64,000 nucleotides of DNA from Desulfovibrio mangrovi (GCF_026230175.1 NZ_CP104208.1:2542001-2606000); one strand, 5' to 3'; positions 46,517 to 57,400 are shown, counted from the first letter of the stretch. Notes: generated by a model from the sequence alone, not told the origin. Translations and numbers: made by a program.

Positions 46517-48181
46517 ATGACCGCAGAACAGAAGAACGAATCGGCCTCCCGCGAGTGGCTTATCCCTGAGGAAGGCCAGAAGCATCTCAAGGACATTTTC
46601 AAAGGCCTGAAGGGCGATGTCCGGCTTGTGGTATTCACATCCGGGGACCCCAAAAACGAATTCGACGCGTACCTGCGCAGATTTGCCGAAGAACTCTCGT
46701 TGCTCTCGGACAAGATCAGCGCCGAATTCCATACAGTGAAGGACAAAGCGGCCACCGAGCACAAGGTAACGCTCACACCCACCCTGCTGGTGAATCCTGA
46801 CAAGTACCGCATACGGTTCACCGGCGCGCCGATGGGCGAAGAGGCCCGGGCGCTCATTGAAACGATATTCCTTGTATCCATGGGAGCCAGCGGCCTTTCT
46901 CCCGCCTCCAAACAATTGCTGGAGGAACTGAAGGAGGAACGCAATCCGCGTGTCTTCACCTCGCCGGGCTGCCCCTATTGCCCGGGGCAGTTCATGAACG
47001 CCGTGAAATGCGTCATTGCAAAACCCGACCTCGTGGCGGCGGAATGCATCGACTCCGACGAGTTTCCCGACCTGTCGTCGAAATACCGTGTCGGCTCCGT
47101 GCCGCACACTCAGTACAGCGAAACATTCTCCGGCGTCGGCATGATGCCTGAAGAACGGTTCGTACTGGAAATGGTGGCCCTGAAGGATGCCGAAGCCGCC
47201 CTGCGGGAGCGCGGCATGCAGCCGCAGGCAGCACACGGACACGAGGTTGAAGCCGAAAAATACGACGTGATCATTCTCGGCGCAGGCCCTGCCGGCCTTA
47301 CGGCGGGCATCTATGCCGAGCGTTCCGGCTTGAAGAGCATCGTGATCGACAAGTCCATCATCGGCGGCCAGGTTGCCACCACCCCCAACGTGGAGAACTA
47401 CCCCGGCTTCAAGAACGTGGGGGGCATGAACCTTGTGGAGATTCTCACGGCACACACCCGTGAATACTCCAACGTGCGCGAAAACGAACCGGTGGAAGAG
47501 ATCAAGATCGGCAAACGCATTGAGGTGTACACCGCCAAAGGAGTATACCTTTCCAAGGCCCTCATCCTTGCCACAGGCTCCCAGTGGCGCAGCCTGGGCA
47601 TTCCGGGCGAAAAGCAGTTCTTCGGCAACGGCGTTTCCCATTGCGCTTCGTGCGATGGCTATACATTCAAAGGCAAGAAGGTGCTCATGGTAGGCGGCGG
47701 CAACAGCGCCCTCACCGATGCCCTGCACCTCAAGAACCTTGGCGTGCATGTGACCATCGTGCACCGCCGCGACGCCTTCCGCGCGGAAAAAGCCCTGCAG
47801 GACGCGCTGAAACGCGAAGGCATCAAGGTGATCTGGGACAGCGCCGTGGAAGAAATCTACGGCGATGCCGAGCGGGTAAAGGGCGTCAAACTACGCAACC
47901 TGAATACCGGTGAAGATTCCCTGCAGGAATGCGACGGTGTGTTCATATCCATCGGCCATATCGCCAACACCGAACTGGCATCCGACATCGGCGTGCACCT
48001 CAACGATGACGGCACCATCAAGGTGGACCGAGGCATGCGCACCAATATCCCGCGTGTCTACGCGGCGGGCGACGTCACCGGCGGGGTACGGCAGATCGTC
48101 ACCGCCGTGGGCGAAGGAGCCACCGCAGCCCTTTCGGCTTTTGAGGATATTCAGAATCCATACTGGAAGAAGAAAGCCTAG
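46517..48181 (+). CDS. Thioredoxin reductase with fused glutaredoxin-like domain (AhpF-like layout)
   Basis: A 554-residue NAD(P)H-dependent disulfide reductase. The N-terminal 230 residues hold two thioredoxin-fold parts, as in PDO and AhpF, with active-site CPYC at residues 152-155. The reductase follows: FAD loop ILGAGPAGLTAGIYAER, redox CASC at 376-379, NADPH loop VGGGNSALTDALHL and the closing GDVTGGVRQIVTA. Electrons should flow from NAD(P)H through FAD and CASC to CPYC, and then perhaps to a peroxiredoxin, though none is adjacent. ATG 46517 has ACGGAG six bases upstream; 26 codons of the open frame before it are not translated. Confidence 0.92.
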   Translation: MTAEQKNESASREWLIPEEGQKHLKDIFKGLKGDVRLVVFTSGDPKNEFDAYLRRFAEELSLLSDKISAEFHTVKDKAATEHKVTLTPTLLVNPDKYRIRFTGAPMGEEARALIETIFLVSMGASGLSPASKQLLEELKEERNPRVFTSPGCPYCPGQFMNAVKCVIAKPDLVAAECIDSDEFPDLSSKYRVGSVPHTQYSETFSGVGMMPEERFVLEMVALKDAEAALRERGMQPQAAHGHEVEAEKYDVIILGAGPAGLTAGIYAERSGLKSIVIDKSIIGGQVATTPNVENYPGFKNVGGMNLVEILTAHTREYSNVRENEPVEEIKIGKRIEVYTAKGVYLSKALILATGSQWRSLGIPGEKQFFGNGVSHCASCDGYTFKGKKVLMVGGGNSALTDALHLKNLGVHVTIVHRRDAFRAEKALQDALKREGIKVIWDSAVEEIYGDAERVKGVKLRNLNTGEDSLQECDGVFISIGHIANTELASDIGVHLNDDGTIKVDRGMRTNIPRVYAAGDVTGGVRQIVTAVGEGATAALSAFEDIQNPYWKKKA

Positions 48182-48203
48182 CCGAAACGTCGTGCACAAA
48201 TTA

Positions 48204-48229
48204 CAGAGGGGGCCTGCAGGCCCCCTCTG
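48204..48229 (+). terminator. Perfect palindrome after the thioredoxin reductase gene
   Basis: CAGAGGGGGCCTG and its complement meet without a spacer, making a very stable hairpin 22 nt after the stop. The U-run is missing directly after it; CTTTTT follows 14 nt later, so termination is likely but not typical. Confidence 0.65.
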
Positions 48230-48265
48230 ATTGCTGACAAGGTCTTTTTGAGTATTTCTTGTCTC

Positions 48266-48305
48266 GGACTGGCAGGGGGATGATCCCCCGACACCCCGCA
48301 TAAGC
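48266..48305 (+). repeat. Dispersed GC-rich intergenic element, copy 2
   Basis: Reads AGGGGGATGATCCCC followed by ACCCCGCATAAGCG, matching the element at 20053-20105 on the other strand. It lies between two converging genes in a 249-nt gap with no other feature. Confidence 0.5.
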
Positions 48306-48430
48306 GATGAAAAAATACGGTTTGGCTTCCGTTCCGGCTTGGCAAGAACGCGATGTTTGCGGACACCCGAGGATGTCATTAACCTGAGGCCGCCCGCGCC
48401 CCGCCTGTTTGGACAGGCACCAGACAGCCG

Positions 48431-49495
48431 CTACAGCCACTTGTTCTTCTTGAAATAATACACCATCATCCCGCCCATAAATACCATGAGGCACATGACG
48501 CCGAGGTACCCGTACCGCCAGCCCAGCTCCGGCATGTACTCGAAGTTCATGCCGTATATGCCCACAACGAACGTCAGCGGAATGAAGACAGTGGCGATAA
48601 CCGTAAGAAACTTCATCACCTTGTTCATGCGCATGCCCGCAAGAGATATCTGCAAATCAAGCATGCCGGAGAGCAGATCGTGCAGAGCCTGCACGGATTC
48701 CACCACCTGATCGGCGTGCCCCTTCACATCGGCAAAAAATGGTTCCACGGCCTCGTCTATTTCCACCTCGCCGTTCCTGTGCAGCCCCCCCAGCGCCTGC
48801 TGGGCAGGAATCAGGGCATTACGCAGGGCAACCACGATGCGTTTCAACGCATAGATGCGCATGAGCGCATTTTCGTCCGCGCCGTCTTCGCCAAGTTCCT
48901 CCTCCAGCGCCTCCACATCGGCGCTGATGGCGCTGATGGCGCTGAAATAGCCATCCACCAAGGCATCCAACAGGGCAATGGTCAGGTACATGGAGCCAAG
49001 CTTTCTGATACGCCCCTTGCCCTTGCGAAGGCGGTTCAGCACACCGTCCCATATGCCGTCCTGCTCTTCATGAAAGCCGATGACCACACCCTCGCGGCAG
49101 AGCAGCGCCACATGATGTTCCCTGAGCCGCAGGGCTTCGCGGTCATACTCGATATGCCGCAGGGCAATGACCACGTGGTCGTCATATTCATCCATGCTGG
49201 GCCTGTGTCCCGTGTTCAGAACATCTTCCACAGCCAGAGGATGCATGCCGTATTGCTCAGCCAAGGCCAGCACCTGCTCGGCCTCATGCAGGCCGGTCAG
49301 AAGCAGCAAACGGCTCATCCCCACTTCCTGCGTGGGCAGAGAAAAAGGAAACGGAACAACCTGCTCGGTCATGGCGTCCAGGGAATAATCCACACAGAGC
49401 AGCCAGGGGTCAAAGCCCTTGGCTGTTCCGGAATACACGGCCGTACCGGGAGACTCGTCCCGCTTTCTGGAGTGATGGCGCAAGGCGTCAAACAT
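48431..49495 (-). CDS. corA: CorA-family magnesium/divalent cation transporter
   Basis: A 354-residue channel-forming transporter for Mg2+ (or Co2+/Ni2+). The N-terminal 290 residues form the cytoplasmic funnel with the long helix ending in NKVMKFLTVIATVFIPLTF, and the pore signature YGMNFEYMPEL is intact, followed by a second membrane segment and the basic tail FKKNKW. The start is ATG 49495 (GGAG seven bases upstream), and the first codons overlap by eight bases the stop of the large receiver/ATP-grasp gene, so the two are co-transcribed. The open frame upstream of this ATG is only the antisense of that gene. Confidence 0.93.
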   Translation of the reverse strand: MFDALRHHSRKRDESPGTAVYSGTAKGFDPWLLCVDYSLDAMTEQVVPFPFSLPTQEVGMSRLLLLTGLHEAEQVLALAEQYGMHPLAVEDVLNTGHRPSMDEYDDHVVIALRHIEYDREALRLREHHVALLCREGVVIGFHEEQDGIWDGVLNRLRKGKGRIRKLGSMYLTIALLDALVDGYFSAISAISADVEALEEELGEDGADENALMRIYALKRIVVALRNALIPAQQALGGLHRNGEVEIDEAVEPFFADVKGHADQVVESVQALHDLLSGMLDLQISLAGMRMNKVMKFLTVIATVFIPLTFVVGIYGMNFEYMPELGWRYGYLGVMCLMVFMGGMMVYYFKKNKWL

Positions 49496-52400
49496 TCTTG
49501 ATCTCCCTCTTGCAAGTCTTGGCTGCATGCTCAGGCCCGTCCGGAGCGACGTTATCCGTCTCACTCCCGACCATGATGACACACTGTGACGTACGCCCGT
49601 CCACCTTGAGATGCAACGGCGTATCCAGCTGTACACGGGAAATGTATTTCTCCCTGTGGACCTCGGGCAGACCTGCCAGCCAGTCCCAGTCAATACGCTC
49701 TTCTCCCTTTTCGCCCACCATGATGTAGTTGATGCCCAACGTCGTGATGTTGTGGAAGAAATGCGATCCCTGCGAGGGCTCCACCTTGAGAGTTCCCGTG
49801 GAAGTCTCGATCATGGCGGCCACGCCGCAGATATCCTGCCAGCCCACGGGAATACCCAGCCAGCGATCCGCAGAGCCCCAGCGCCCGAAGCCGATAAGCA
49901 GATAAGGTCGTCCCTCGTCCATCAACGTCCGGTTCATCTGCCCGATCTCTCTGGCAATCTCCTGCGTATAGGCCACGTCAAAAGAATCGGGGCGGACGAA
50001 AACAACATCGCGTATATCATGCCGCTCCGCATTGCCCAGAGCGTTGCAGGAATAACAGAAGGCCCGTTTGCGGTCAGCTTCGGTCACGGTCACCTTGCGC
50101 ACCTCCGCCTTGGCACTCATGGGGCGTAGCTGCAGCAATGCAAAGCGCCCCTTGGGGTGCCCCGCCTCTTTCAGGGCCGCACGCTGGGCCTCGGTCACCG
50201 GCATATCCACCGCAAATTCAACCTCCACAGGCCCGCCCATGGCTTGCGAGGCGATATCAAGCACATCCTTCACTATCTCGGGCAGAGGAAAGGAGTTGTG
50301 CCGCAGCACCTGCGAAAAGAGCAGCACCTTCGCCCCCGGACCGGAAACCGTATCCCGCAGCACGCCTTCACGCGGGTCATAGGTGCTGGCCACCAGCGTA
50401 ACAGGCCCGTCAGGTTCGGCATCATACACCTCGCGCAGCACCACGCGGTCCGGTGAGGCAAAGGACGTAACGCCCGATGCGCGACCTTCTCCCGCACTGT
50501 CTGCGTCCGTACCGGACACGGGTTGCGGCGGCACATCTACCGGTTCCCACGAAGCGGACACGCCCCCCATGTAGAGACTGTAAAAACTGGTCTGCGAGTT
50601 GCGCATCATGTCAGATTCCGTTGCGAACTGAGGCAGCAGTTGCGGATGCGCAGGCGAGAATCGCAGGGTCTGCCCGCCATCCATGACCATCTTGCCCAGC
50701 CCCATGGCAATGGAAGCCACCCCTTCCTCGGTATCCATGCGCCCGAAGGGATAATAGTTATGCGACTGCGCCACCCCGGAAATGACAGGATAAAAATATT
50801 CGCCGTATTGCTGTCCCACCACCTCCTGAATGACCACCCCCATCTTTTCCTCGTCCGTCCGCAGCTTCACGCGGCGGGAGAAGGCCTTGGGGGCCTGATA
50901 ATACGTAGAGGCAAACACCAGCTTGATGGCCTGCAGAGCCTGACGCAGCCGTTCCTGCGGGTCCGGATGGTTGTTGGGAAGCATGAACGTGGCGTAAAGC
51001 CCGGCATATGCCTGATACTGCGCGTCTTCCAGCAAGCTTGAGGAGCGAATGGTGATGGGATAGTCCACCTCGCGCAGATAGATGCGCACATGATGCTCCA
51101 GCCAGCCCGGCATCTTGCCCGCAAGAAAGAGACGGGCGATCTCCGCATCCGGCACGTCAGCCTTGGCGAGGTACTTGAGGTTGTTATTGCGCACAAAGGC
51201 GTCAAACCCGTCCACGCTGACGGCCAGCGTTCGCGGCGGCGCTATATGCACATCCGGAAACTTCTCCTGCAGCCAGCGGTTCTGCGAAAGAAGACGGAAG
51301 AGGAATGCCAACCCGCGGGATTTGCCGCCGAGCGAGCCCTTGCCCGTCTTGAGAAAGTCCGTTGTGGGGTCGAAATCCCCTGCATGAAAGGTGACCACCA
51401 CTCCCCGTTGCCGGTCACGGATACGGTCACGGATCAGCGTAAGCAGAAAATCCCGTTGTGTCAGCGGACCACTGAAATCTGCATTGGTCAGGGGCCGCAT
51501 GACGCAGGCCAACTCGAACTCGTTGCGCGCAAAAAACCAGCGCGAGAAATCGTTGCGGCTGCAGTGGGCCAGAAAAACATCGTCGGGAATGGTCCTGAGC
51601 ATCTTTTCCACGCCGTGCATGCTGGAGGCGCGCCCAATCTCCCCCCCCTCGGCATCACGGAAGACAAAGTCGCCGAATCCCAGCTGCTCGGAAACAAAGC
51701 GGCGCACCTCCGCCAGCAGAAAGGGCGAATTCTTGTCCACGAAGAACGCGGGCACCTCTTCCGCCCGCGCCGCGTTGACGGATTCCGAGCTTGTCAGCAG
51801 CAGGGGAATATCCGCCCGCTCGTGCCGTATTTCCTTGAGCAACGTCACGCCCGCATCGGCAATAAGCTTGCCGCCCATGGGGTAGCGCACGTCGGAAATG
51901 ACTCCCAGCACGTAATGCTCATACTGCCTGAAATATTCCACAGCCCGCTCGTAGGTTTCCGCCACCAGAATCTTGGGACGCGCACGCATGGCCAGCAGGC
52001 GGTGTTCCTGATTCAGCCCCTCGTGAATGACCTGCTGCGCCTGCAGCACCAGTTCCCTGTAAAGAATGGGGAGCAGCGAAGAGATGTAGACCGGGGAATC
52101 TTCCACCATGATGATGACGCGCACGCCCGCGAACTGGGTATCGTGCTCCACGTTGCGACGGTCTTCCGAAAGCTTGACGATGGCAAGCAGCAGATCGGCA
52201 TTGCCCGTCCAGACAAAAAAGCGGTCCACGCCGAGAGCGCGGTACTCTTCAGGATGCTCGATGCGCTGGTGGGTGAGCATGACCACGGGCAGGTCAGGGT
52301 ACCGCTCCTTGACCGAAGACTTCAGGGAAAGCAGATCCTCTTCCGTGTAGTTGGACATGAGAATGAGCAGGTCGCAGGCATGTGCTTCCAACTGCTCCGG

Positions 52401-52628
52401 CACTTCCGCAAAGGAAGATACCCACGTCAGGCTCGGCGGCTGGCTCAGGTTGAGCCCGCGATACTCGCTAACAAGACGCTCGGAAAGCTTGCAGTCCTCC
52501 TCCATGACCCACGCATCATACGGGGTGGAGACGAGCAGAATATTCCGCACCTTGCTCGCCATGAGTTCCTTGTACTGGGCGAACCTGCTTTCGGTACCAG
52601 TCCGGTGGACATAACAGAACTGCTGCAT
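49488..52628 (-). CDS. Receiver-like domains fused to a PEP/pyruvate-binding ATP-grasp domain
   Basis: A 1,046-residue soluble protein with an unusual layout. Residues about 27-155 look like a degenerate receiver domain. Residues about 168-315 form a fuller one (Asp177, Asp246, Lys299). Residues about 405-840 match the nucleotide-binding domain of PEP synthase and pyruvate phosphate dikinase (GKGSLGGKSRGLAFL; ITIRSSSLLEDAQYQAYAG; VEVEFAVDM). The phospho-histidine and PEP-binding barrel domains of those enzymes are absent. The C-terminus (about 875-975) carries GRWGSADRWLGIPV and PSQGSHFFHN, seen from memory in PEP-binding-domain proteins of Bacteroidetes. GGAAGGG precedes ATG. Its function is unknown; corA is the next gene. 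Confidence 0.85.
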   Translation of the reverse strand: MQQFCYVHRTGTESRFAQYKELMASKVRNILLVSTPYDAWVMEEDCKLSERLVSEYRGLNLSQPPSLTWVSSFAEVPEQLEAHACDLLILMSNYTEEDLLSLKSSVKERYPDLPVVMLTHQRIEHPEEYRALGVDRFFVWTGNADLLLAIVKLSEDRRNVEHDTQFAGVRVIIMVEDSPVYISSLLPILYRELVLQAQQVIHEGLNQEHRLLAMRARPKILVAETYERAVEYFRQYEHYVLGVISDVRYPMGGKLIADAGVTLLKEIRHERADIPLLLTSSESVNAARAEEVPAFFVDKNSPFLLAEVRRFVSEQLGFGDFVFRDAEGGEIGRASSMHGVEKMLRTIPDDVFLAHCSRNDFSRWFFARNEFELACVMRPLTNADFSGPLTQRDFLLTLIRDRIRDRQRGVVVTFHAGDFDPTTDFLKTGKGSLGGKSRGLAFLFRLLSQNRWLQEKFPDVHIAPPRTLAVSVDGFDAFVRNNNLKYLAKADVPDAEIARLFLAGKMPGWLEHHVRIYLREVDYPITIRSSSLLEDAQYQAYAGLYATFMLPNNHPDPQERLRQALQAIKLVFASTYYQAPKAFSRRVKLRTDEEKMGVVIQEVVGQQYGEYFYPVISGVAQSHNYYPFGRMDTEEGVASIAMGLGKMVMDGGQTLRFSPAHPQLLPQFATESDMMRNSQTSFYSLYMGGVSASWEPVDVPPQPVSGTDADSAGEGRASGVTSFASPDRVVLREVYDAEPDGPVTLVASTYDPREGVLRDTVSGPGAKVLLFSQVLRHNSFPLPEIVKDVLDIASQAMGGPVEVEFAVDMPVTEAQRAALKEAGHPKGRFALLQLRPMSAKAEVRKVTVTEADRKRAFCYSCNALGNAERHDIRDVVFVRPDSFDVAYTQEIAREIGQMNRTLMDEGRPYLLIGFGRWGSADRWLGIPVGWQDICGVAAMIETSTGTLKVEPSQGSHFFHNITTLGINYIMVGEKGEERIDWDWLAGLPEVHREKYISRVQLDTPLHLKVDGRTSQCVIMVGSETDNVAPDGPEHAAKTCKREIKNV

Positions 52629-52741
52629 GGTATCCCTTCCTTCCTCCCTGTGGAGGTTCAGCTTTCCCGACAGTCTGCCGGTACCGTGAAATCAGGAACC
52701 ACAAGAATCCATGAACCGAAACGACAGACGCTTTCGCTGGG

Positions 52742-54193
52742 CTAGTCCCCTATTCTGCACTCAAGCGTCTGCTCCCGCTTGGCGTCATACATGGCCTTGT
52801 CAGCCCGCAGATAGGCCGTATCCAACGAGTCTGAGGGCAGAACCGTTGTCAGGCCGCAGCTCATCCGAATGCAGAGGGACTCGCCGTTCACTTCCACCAA
52901 CGGCGTTTGCGCGAGCCGCTCATTAAACCTGTGCACCACATTATTGGCGCTGGCCGCACCGCCCATGACGAGCAGCATGAACTCATCGCCGCCCCAACGG
53001 GCGAGCATGTCCGTCTTCCTGAGGATTTCTCCTGACAGCCTGCCCAGTTCCTGCAAAATGCGGTCGCCCACAATATGCCCGTATGTATCATTAATGACTT
53101 TGAAATCATTCAGGTCCAGCACAGCCAGAGAGAACACCTCCCCGCCCCTGCTCAACAGAGAATACTGCATGTTGAATCGCTGCTCTAAGGCACGCCGGTT
53201 GGGCAGCCCGGTCAGGGAATCCACAAGCGTTACGGATTCCAAACGTCTCTGATACCGGTTCACGGTCATGACACTCACCAGCAGAACCGCCAGCGTCACC
53301 ACAGCACCCGCCGCAACTGTGCGGATGAAATTGTCCCGCGCCGAGGCCATGACGTCAAACTCCGCCTGCTGCACAACAATGTACCAGTCGATCTCCGGAA
53401 TATAGCGCGAGGTAAGGTAAACGCCGCCATCCTTTCCCTTGAACTCGAAATCGGCCGGTGTATCCTTGGCTGCCAGCACTCCCGCCGATACTTCCGGCGA
53501 GGCCATGCTCGCAAGTGAGGTGCCTCTGACAAGCGACACATCGGGATGCACCTGTACGGTACCCTTGCCATCCACCATGAAAACGGTCTTGCCATGCAGC
53601 CGCTTGTAGTCACTGAACAGTCTGGCAAGGGTGGCCATGCGCAGCCCCACGCCTGTCACCCCGATAGTGCGGGATGCAGTATCGCGCACCCTGTAATTGA
53701 TAAACACCGTCAGCTCGTTGCCGGCAGCTTCGTTGGTGTCCACATCCAGCCGCATCGTCAGACCGGAGGCCAGAAAGTCGTAGAACCAGACGTCATGGGC
53801 ATCATCTGGATGTACATCCTTGAGCACGTTCTCGAAGTGATAGTACCGGCTGGAAGCCGTTGACACAAAAAACGAGGAAAAAAAACCATACTCCTCGTGA
53901 ATGCGCTGCAGGTATCGGATGACTCTGGTCGAATCCTTTTCCCCTTCCAGCACCCAATCACGCAGGAAGGTATCGTTTGCCATGACCGATGCGACATGAA
54001 TGGGCTGCATGAGGTCAGCATGAATTTCGGAGTAAATGGTGTCGCGCAGCAGAGGCAGGGAAGAATTAACCAACTCATCGCGTATATAACGCTGAGAGAC
54101 ATTATAATTCACCACACCAAGGAGAATGAAACCCGTAAGCATGATGCCGCAAAGAGCTGCGACAAGCTTTATTCTGTCGGAAGCAAGGGACAT
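52742..54193 (-). CDS. Membrane diguanylate cyclase with Cache sensor
   Basis: A 483-residue inner-membrane enzyme that makes cyclic-di-GMP. Membrane segments at residues about 9-28 and 291-310 enclose a double-Cache periplasmic sensor (GVTGVGLRMATL and VHPDVSLVRGTS are typical). The GGDEF domain begins near residue 322 (DSLTGLPNRRALEQRF) with the intact active motif GGDEF at 401-405 and the product-inhibition site RKTD at 392-395. ATG 54193 is chosen for its AGGTGGT ribosome site; 34 upstream codons are not needed. The signal is unknown but Cache domains often bind small organic molecules or amino acids. Confidence 0.94.
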   Translation of the reverse strand: MSLASDRIKLVAALCGIMLTGFILLGVVNYNVSQRYIRDELVNSSLPLLRDTIYSEIHADLMQPIHVASVMANDTFLRDWVLEGEKDSTRVIRYLQRIHEEYGFFSSFFVSTASSRYYHFENVLKDVHPDDAHDVWFYDFLASGLTMRLDVDTNEAAGNELTVFINYRVRDTASRTIGVTGVGLRMATLARLFSDYKRLHGKTVFMVDGKGTVQVHPDVSLVRGTSLASMASPEVSAGVLAAKDTPADFEFKGKDGGVYLTSRYIPEIDWYIVVQQAEFDVMASARDNFIRTVAAGAVVTLAVLLVSVMTVNRYQRRLESVTLVDSLTGLPNRRALEQRFNMQYSLLSRGGEVFSLAVLDLNDFKVINDTYGHIVGDRILQELGRLSGEILRKTDMLARWGGDEFMLLVMGGAASANNVVHRFNERLAQTPLVEVNGESLCIRMSCGLTTVLPSDSLDTAYLRADKAMYDAKREQTLECRIGD

Positions 54194-54348
54194 TATGACC
54201 ACCTGAAAAAAATGCAATATCACTTTCGGCATAGTACACAAAGCCGATGCATAAACCAAGCCCCGCTGAGCCCTCTTTTTCGAAGACATGCGCAAGATTT
54301 CCTTGAAAAAATGCGGCTTTCATCATGCTGAGTGAGCAGTCAGTCCGG

Positions 54349-54377
54349 TTGCCAACCCGAACAAAAGTCACTATACA
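54349..54377 (+). promoter_or_regulatory. Candidate promoter of the lactate dehydrogenase gene
   Basis: -35 TTGCCA (five of six), 17-nt spacer, -10 TATACA. Transcription would start near 54384, about 30 nt before the ATG. Confidence 0.5.
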
Positions 54378-54415
54378 TCAGGGTTCTCTTTTCTGTAACA
54401 CTGGGAGTATGGAAA

Positions 54416-57400
54416 ATGCCGCACAAAGGTCCACACATATCAATTAGTTCCGAATCGTTGGTGAACCGGGTGCTGCGTATCGATCTGGACGAGTTTGAGG
54501 ACTGGCCGGAAGCCGTCCGGGAAACGGCCATCGCGCTGGCCGAAGAACTGTTCCTCGTCCGCTACAACCCATTCATTGACGCCGAAACCGTCCGCCAGAG
54601 CGTTCAGGCCCGATTCGATCAGGCCGTACCCGGTCTGGCTCATCACTATGCCACCACGCTCCGCGAAGGCCTGACCATGTTCTGGAGTTCCTTCGACTCC
54701 GACATGGCCTTCCGTGACGATCTCATCAAGCGCATCGGGCAGGTGGTTCCCAAAGACCGCATAGATACCCGTCCCGGTTCGCTGGTGGAATGTTCCACGG
54801 ACGCCACGGACCTGCGCATGGAACTTCCCCTGCTGGTGGTCGCGCCCGCCAGCGCCGAGGAAGTGAGCGCCGTGGTGCGCCTTGCCAACGAGATGAAGTT
54901 CGCGCTCATCCCGCGCGGCGGAGCCTCCGGCTGTACCGGCGGTGCCATTCCCGCACGCAAACGCACCGTGGTCATGACCCTGCAGAAACTCAGCAGGATC
55001 AAGGACGTGGACACCAAGGCCATGACGCTGACCGTTGAGGCGGGCGTCATCACCGCCACCGCCATCAAGGCGGCTGCGGACAAGGACCTGCTGTTCACCG
55101 TGGACCCCGCTTCCAAAACGGCGTCCACCATCGGCGGCAACATTGCAGAAAACTCCGGCGGCCCGTTTGCCTTTGAATACGGCACCACGCTGGACAACAT
55201 TCTTTCCTACCGCATGGTTACGCCCACCGGAGAAATAGTGGACGTGGAGCGTGTGAACCACCCGCGCCACAAGATCATGGAAGGCGAAACCGCAGTCTTC
55301 GAGGTGAAGGACGTCTCCGGCGGCGTGCGCACGGTCATAACCCTGAAAGGTGATGAAATCCGCAAGCCCGGCCTCGGCAAGGACGTGACCAACAAATTCC
55401 TCGGCGGCTTGCCCGGCGTGCAGAAGGAAGGCACGGACGGCATCATTGTGGAAGCCTGCTTTGTGTGCCATCCGCCGCAAAAGCACTTCCGCGTGGTGGT
55501 GCTGGAATTCTTCGGCCGTTCCATGCACAACGCCATGCTGGTCATCAAGCAAGTCGTGGCCCTTCGCGACACCATCCGCACGCAGGGCGACCTGGTGAAG
55601 ATTTCCGCGCTTGAGGAATTCGGCATCAAGTACGTTGAGGCCATCGAGTATCAGAAGAAATCCACCCAGTATGAGGGCAAGCCCATCTCGGTGCTTATTT
55701 TGCAGCTCGACTCCAACGATGAAGACGCGTTGGAACAGAGTGTGCGGGACATCGTGGATATCTGCGCCCCCTACGATCAGGTGGATGCCTTTGTGGCCAA
55801 GGATGCCGCGCAGGCCGAGCACTACTGGGAAGACCGGCACAAGCTCTCGGCCATTGCCCGCCGCACCTCCGGCTTCAAGATCAACGAAGACATCGTTATT
55901 CCCATCGACGTCATTCCCGACTTCTCGGACTTCATCGAAGCACTGAACCAGAAGTGCATGGGCAAGGCCTACCGCGCCGCGTTGCAGGACGTGGGCCGCG
56001 TGCACGGCATGCCGCTGGAAGACAAGTCCATGAACAGGGAGTTCACCTACGCCTCCAAGGTGGCGCAGGGCAAAATTCCCACATCCGAACTCTCCGATCA
56101 GGAAATGCTGGACCGCGCCACGGCCTACTTCAACGAGCTGGCCGAAGCGCACCCCGGCCTCAAGCGGCATTTCCAGAAAATCCATGAACACATGCTGGCC
56201 ACCCGCATCATCATCGCCAACCACATGCATGCGGGCGACGGCAACTGCCATGTGAACATTCCCGTGAACTCCAACGATCCCGTCATGCTGCACAACGCCG
56301 AAGAAGTGGCCGAAGAGGTCATGGCCAAGGCGCAGGAGATGCATGGCGAGGTCACAGGCGAACACGGCATCGGCATCACCAAGATCAAGTTCCTGTCCGA
56401 AGAGAAGATGCAGGCGCTCAAGACCTTCAAGAGCCGGGTGGACCCTCATTCCATCATGAACCCTGCAAAGCTGACCCAGCGCGAAACGCCGGTGAAGCCG
56501 TTCACCTTCTCCTTCAACAGGCTCATCAAGGATATTCAGGCATCCGGTCTGGCGGACAAGGACCGTCTCATCGGCCTGCTCACGAACATCCAGGTCTGCA
56601 CCCGCTGCGGCAAATGCAAGCAGGTGTGCCCCATGTTCTTCCCTGAAAAATCGCTGCAGTTCCACCCGCGAAACAAGAACCTGAGCCTCGGCGCCCTGCT
56701 TGAGGCCGTGTATTACTCGCAGGTGAACAAGGGCAAGCCTGACGAAAGCCTGCTCGCCCAGTTGCGAAAGATGATGGAACATTGCACCGGCTGCGGCAAG
56801 TGCACCGCCGTGTGCCCCGTGAAGATCAACTCCTCCAGCGTGGCGCTGGAGCTGCGCGCCTTTGTGGATGAAGAAGGCGCAGGCGGCCATCCCATCAAGT
56901 CCAAGGTACTGGATTTCCTTTCTAAAGACATCCAGTCCCGTGTGCCCCGTGCAGCCAAGATGGCGGCCATGGGCCAGAGGATGCAGAACAAGGCGCTCAG
57001 GCTCGTTCCTGCCTCGTGGCGCTCCGGCCTTGAGAACCCGCTGTTCGCAGGCCCCGGCCCCGAGATCGGCTACCGCAGCCTTGCGGAAGCCATCAAGCTG
57101 GAAAAGGGCTCCCTCTTCGTGCCCAAGTCCCATGCCGGCTCCAAGCCCATTGAGGCAGTGTTCTACTTCCCCGGCTGCGGCGGATCGCTCTTCTACAGAA
57201 ACATCGGCCTTGCCGGTCTGATGCTCCTGCTCAAGGCCGGTTACGCCGTGGTCATGCCCGATGAACACCAGTGCTGCGGCTATCCGCTGCTGGCAGCGGG
57301 CAAGGACACGCTCTACAAGCAGAACCGCGAACGCAACGTCGCCTCCATGAAGGCGATGTTCGACAAAGCCGCCGCACAAGGCCTGCACATCAGCCACGTG

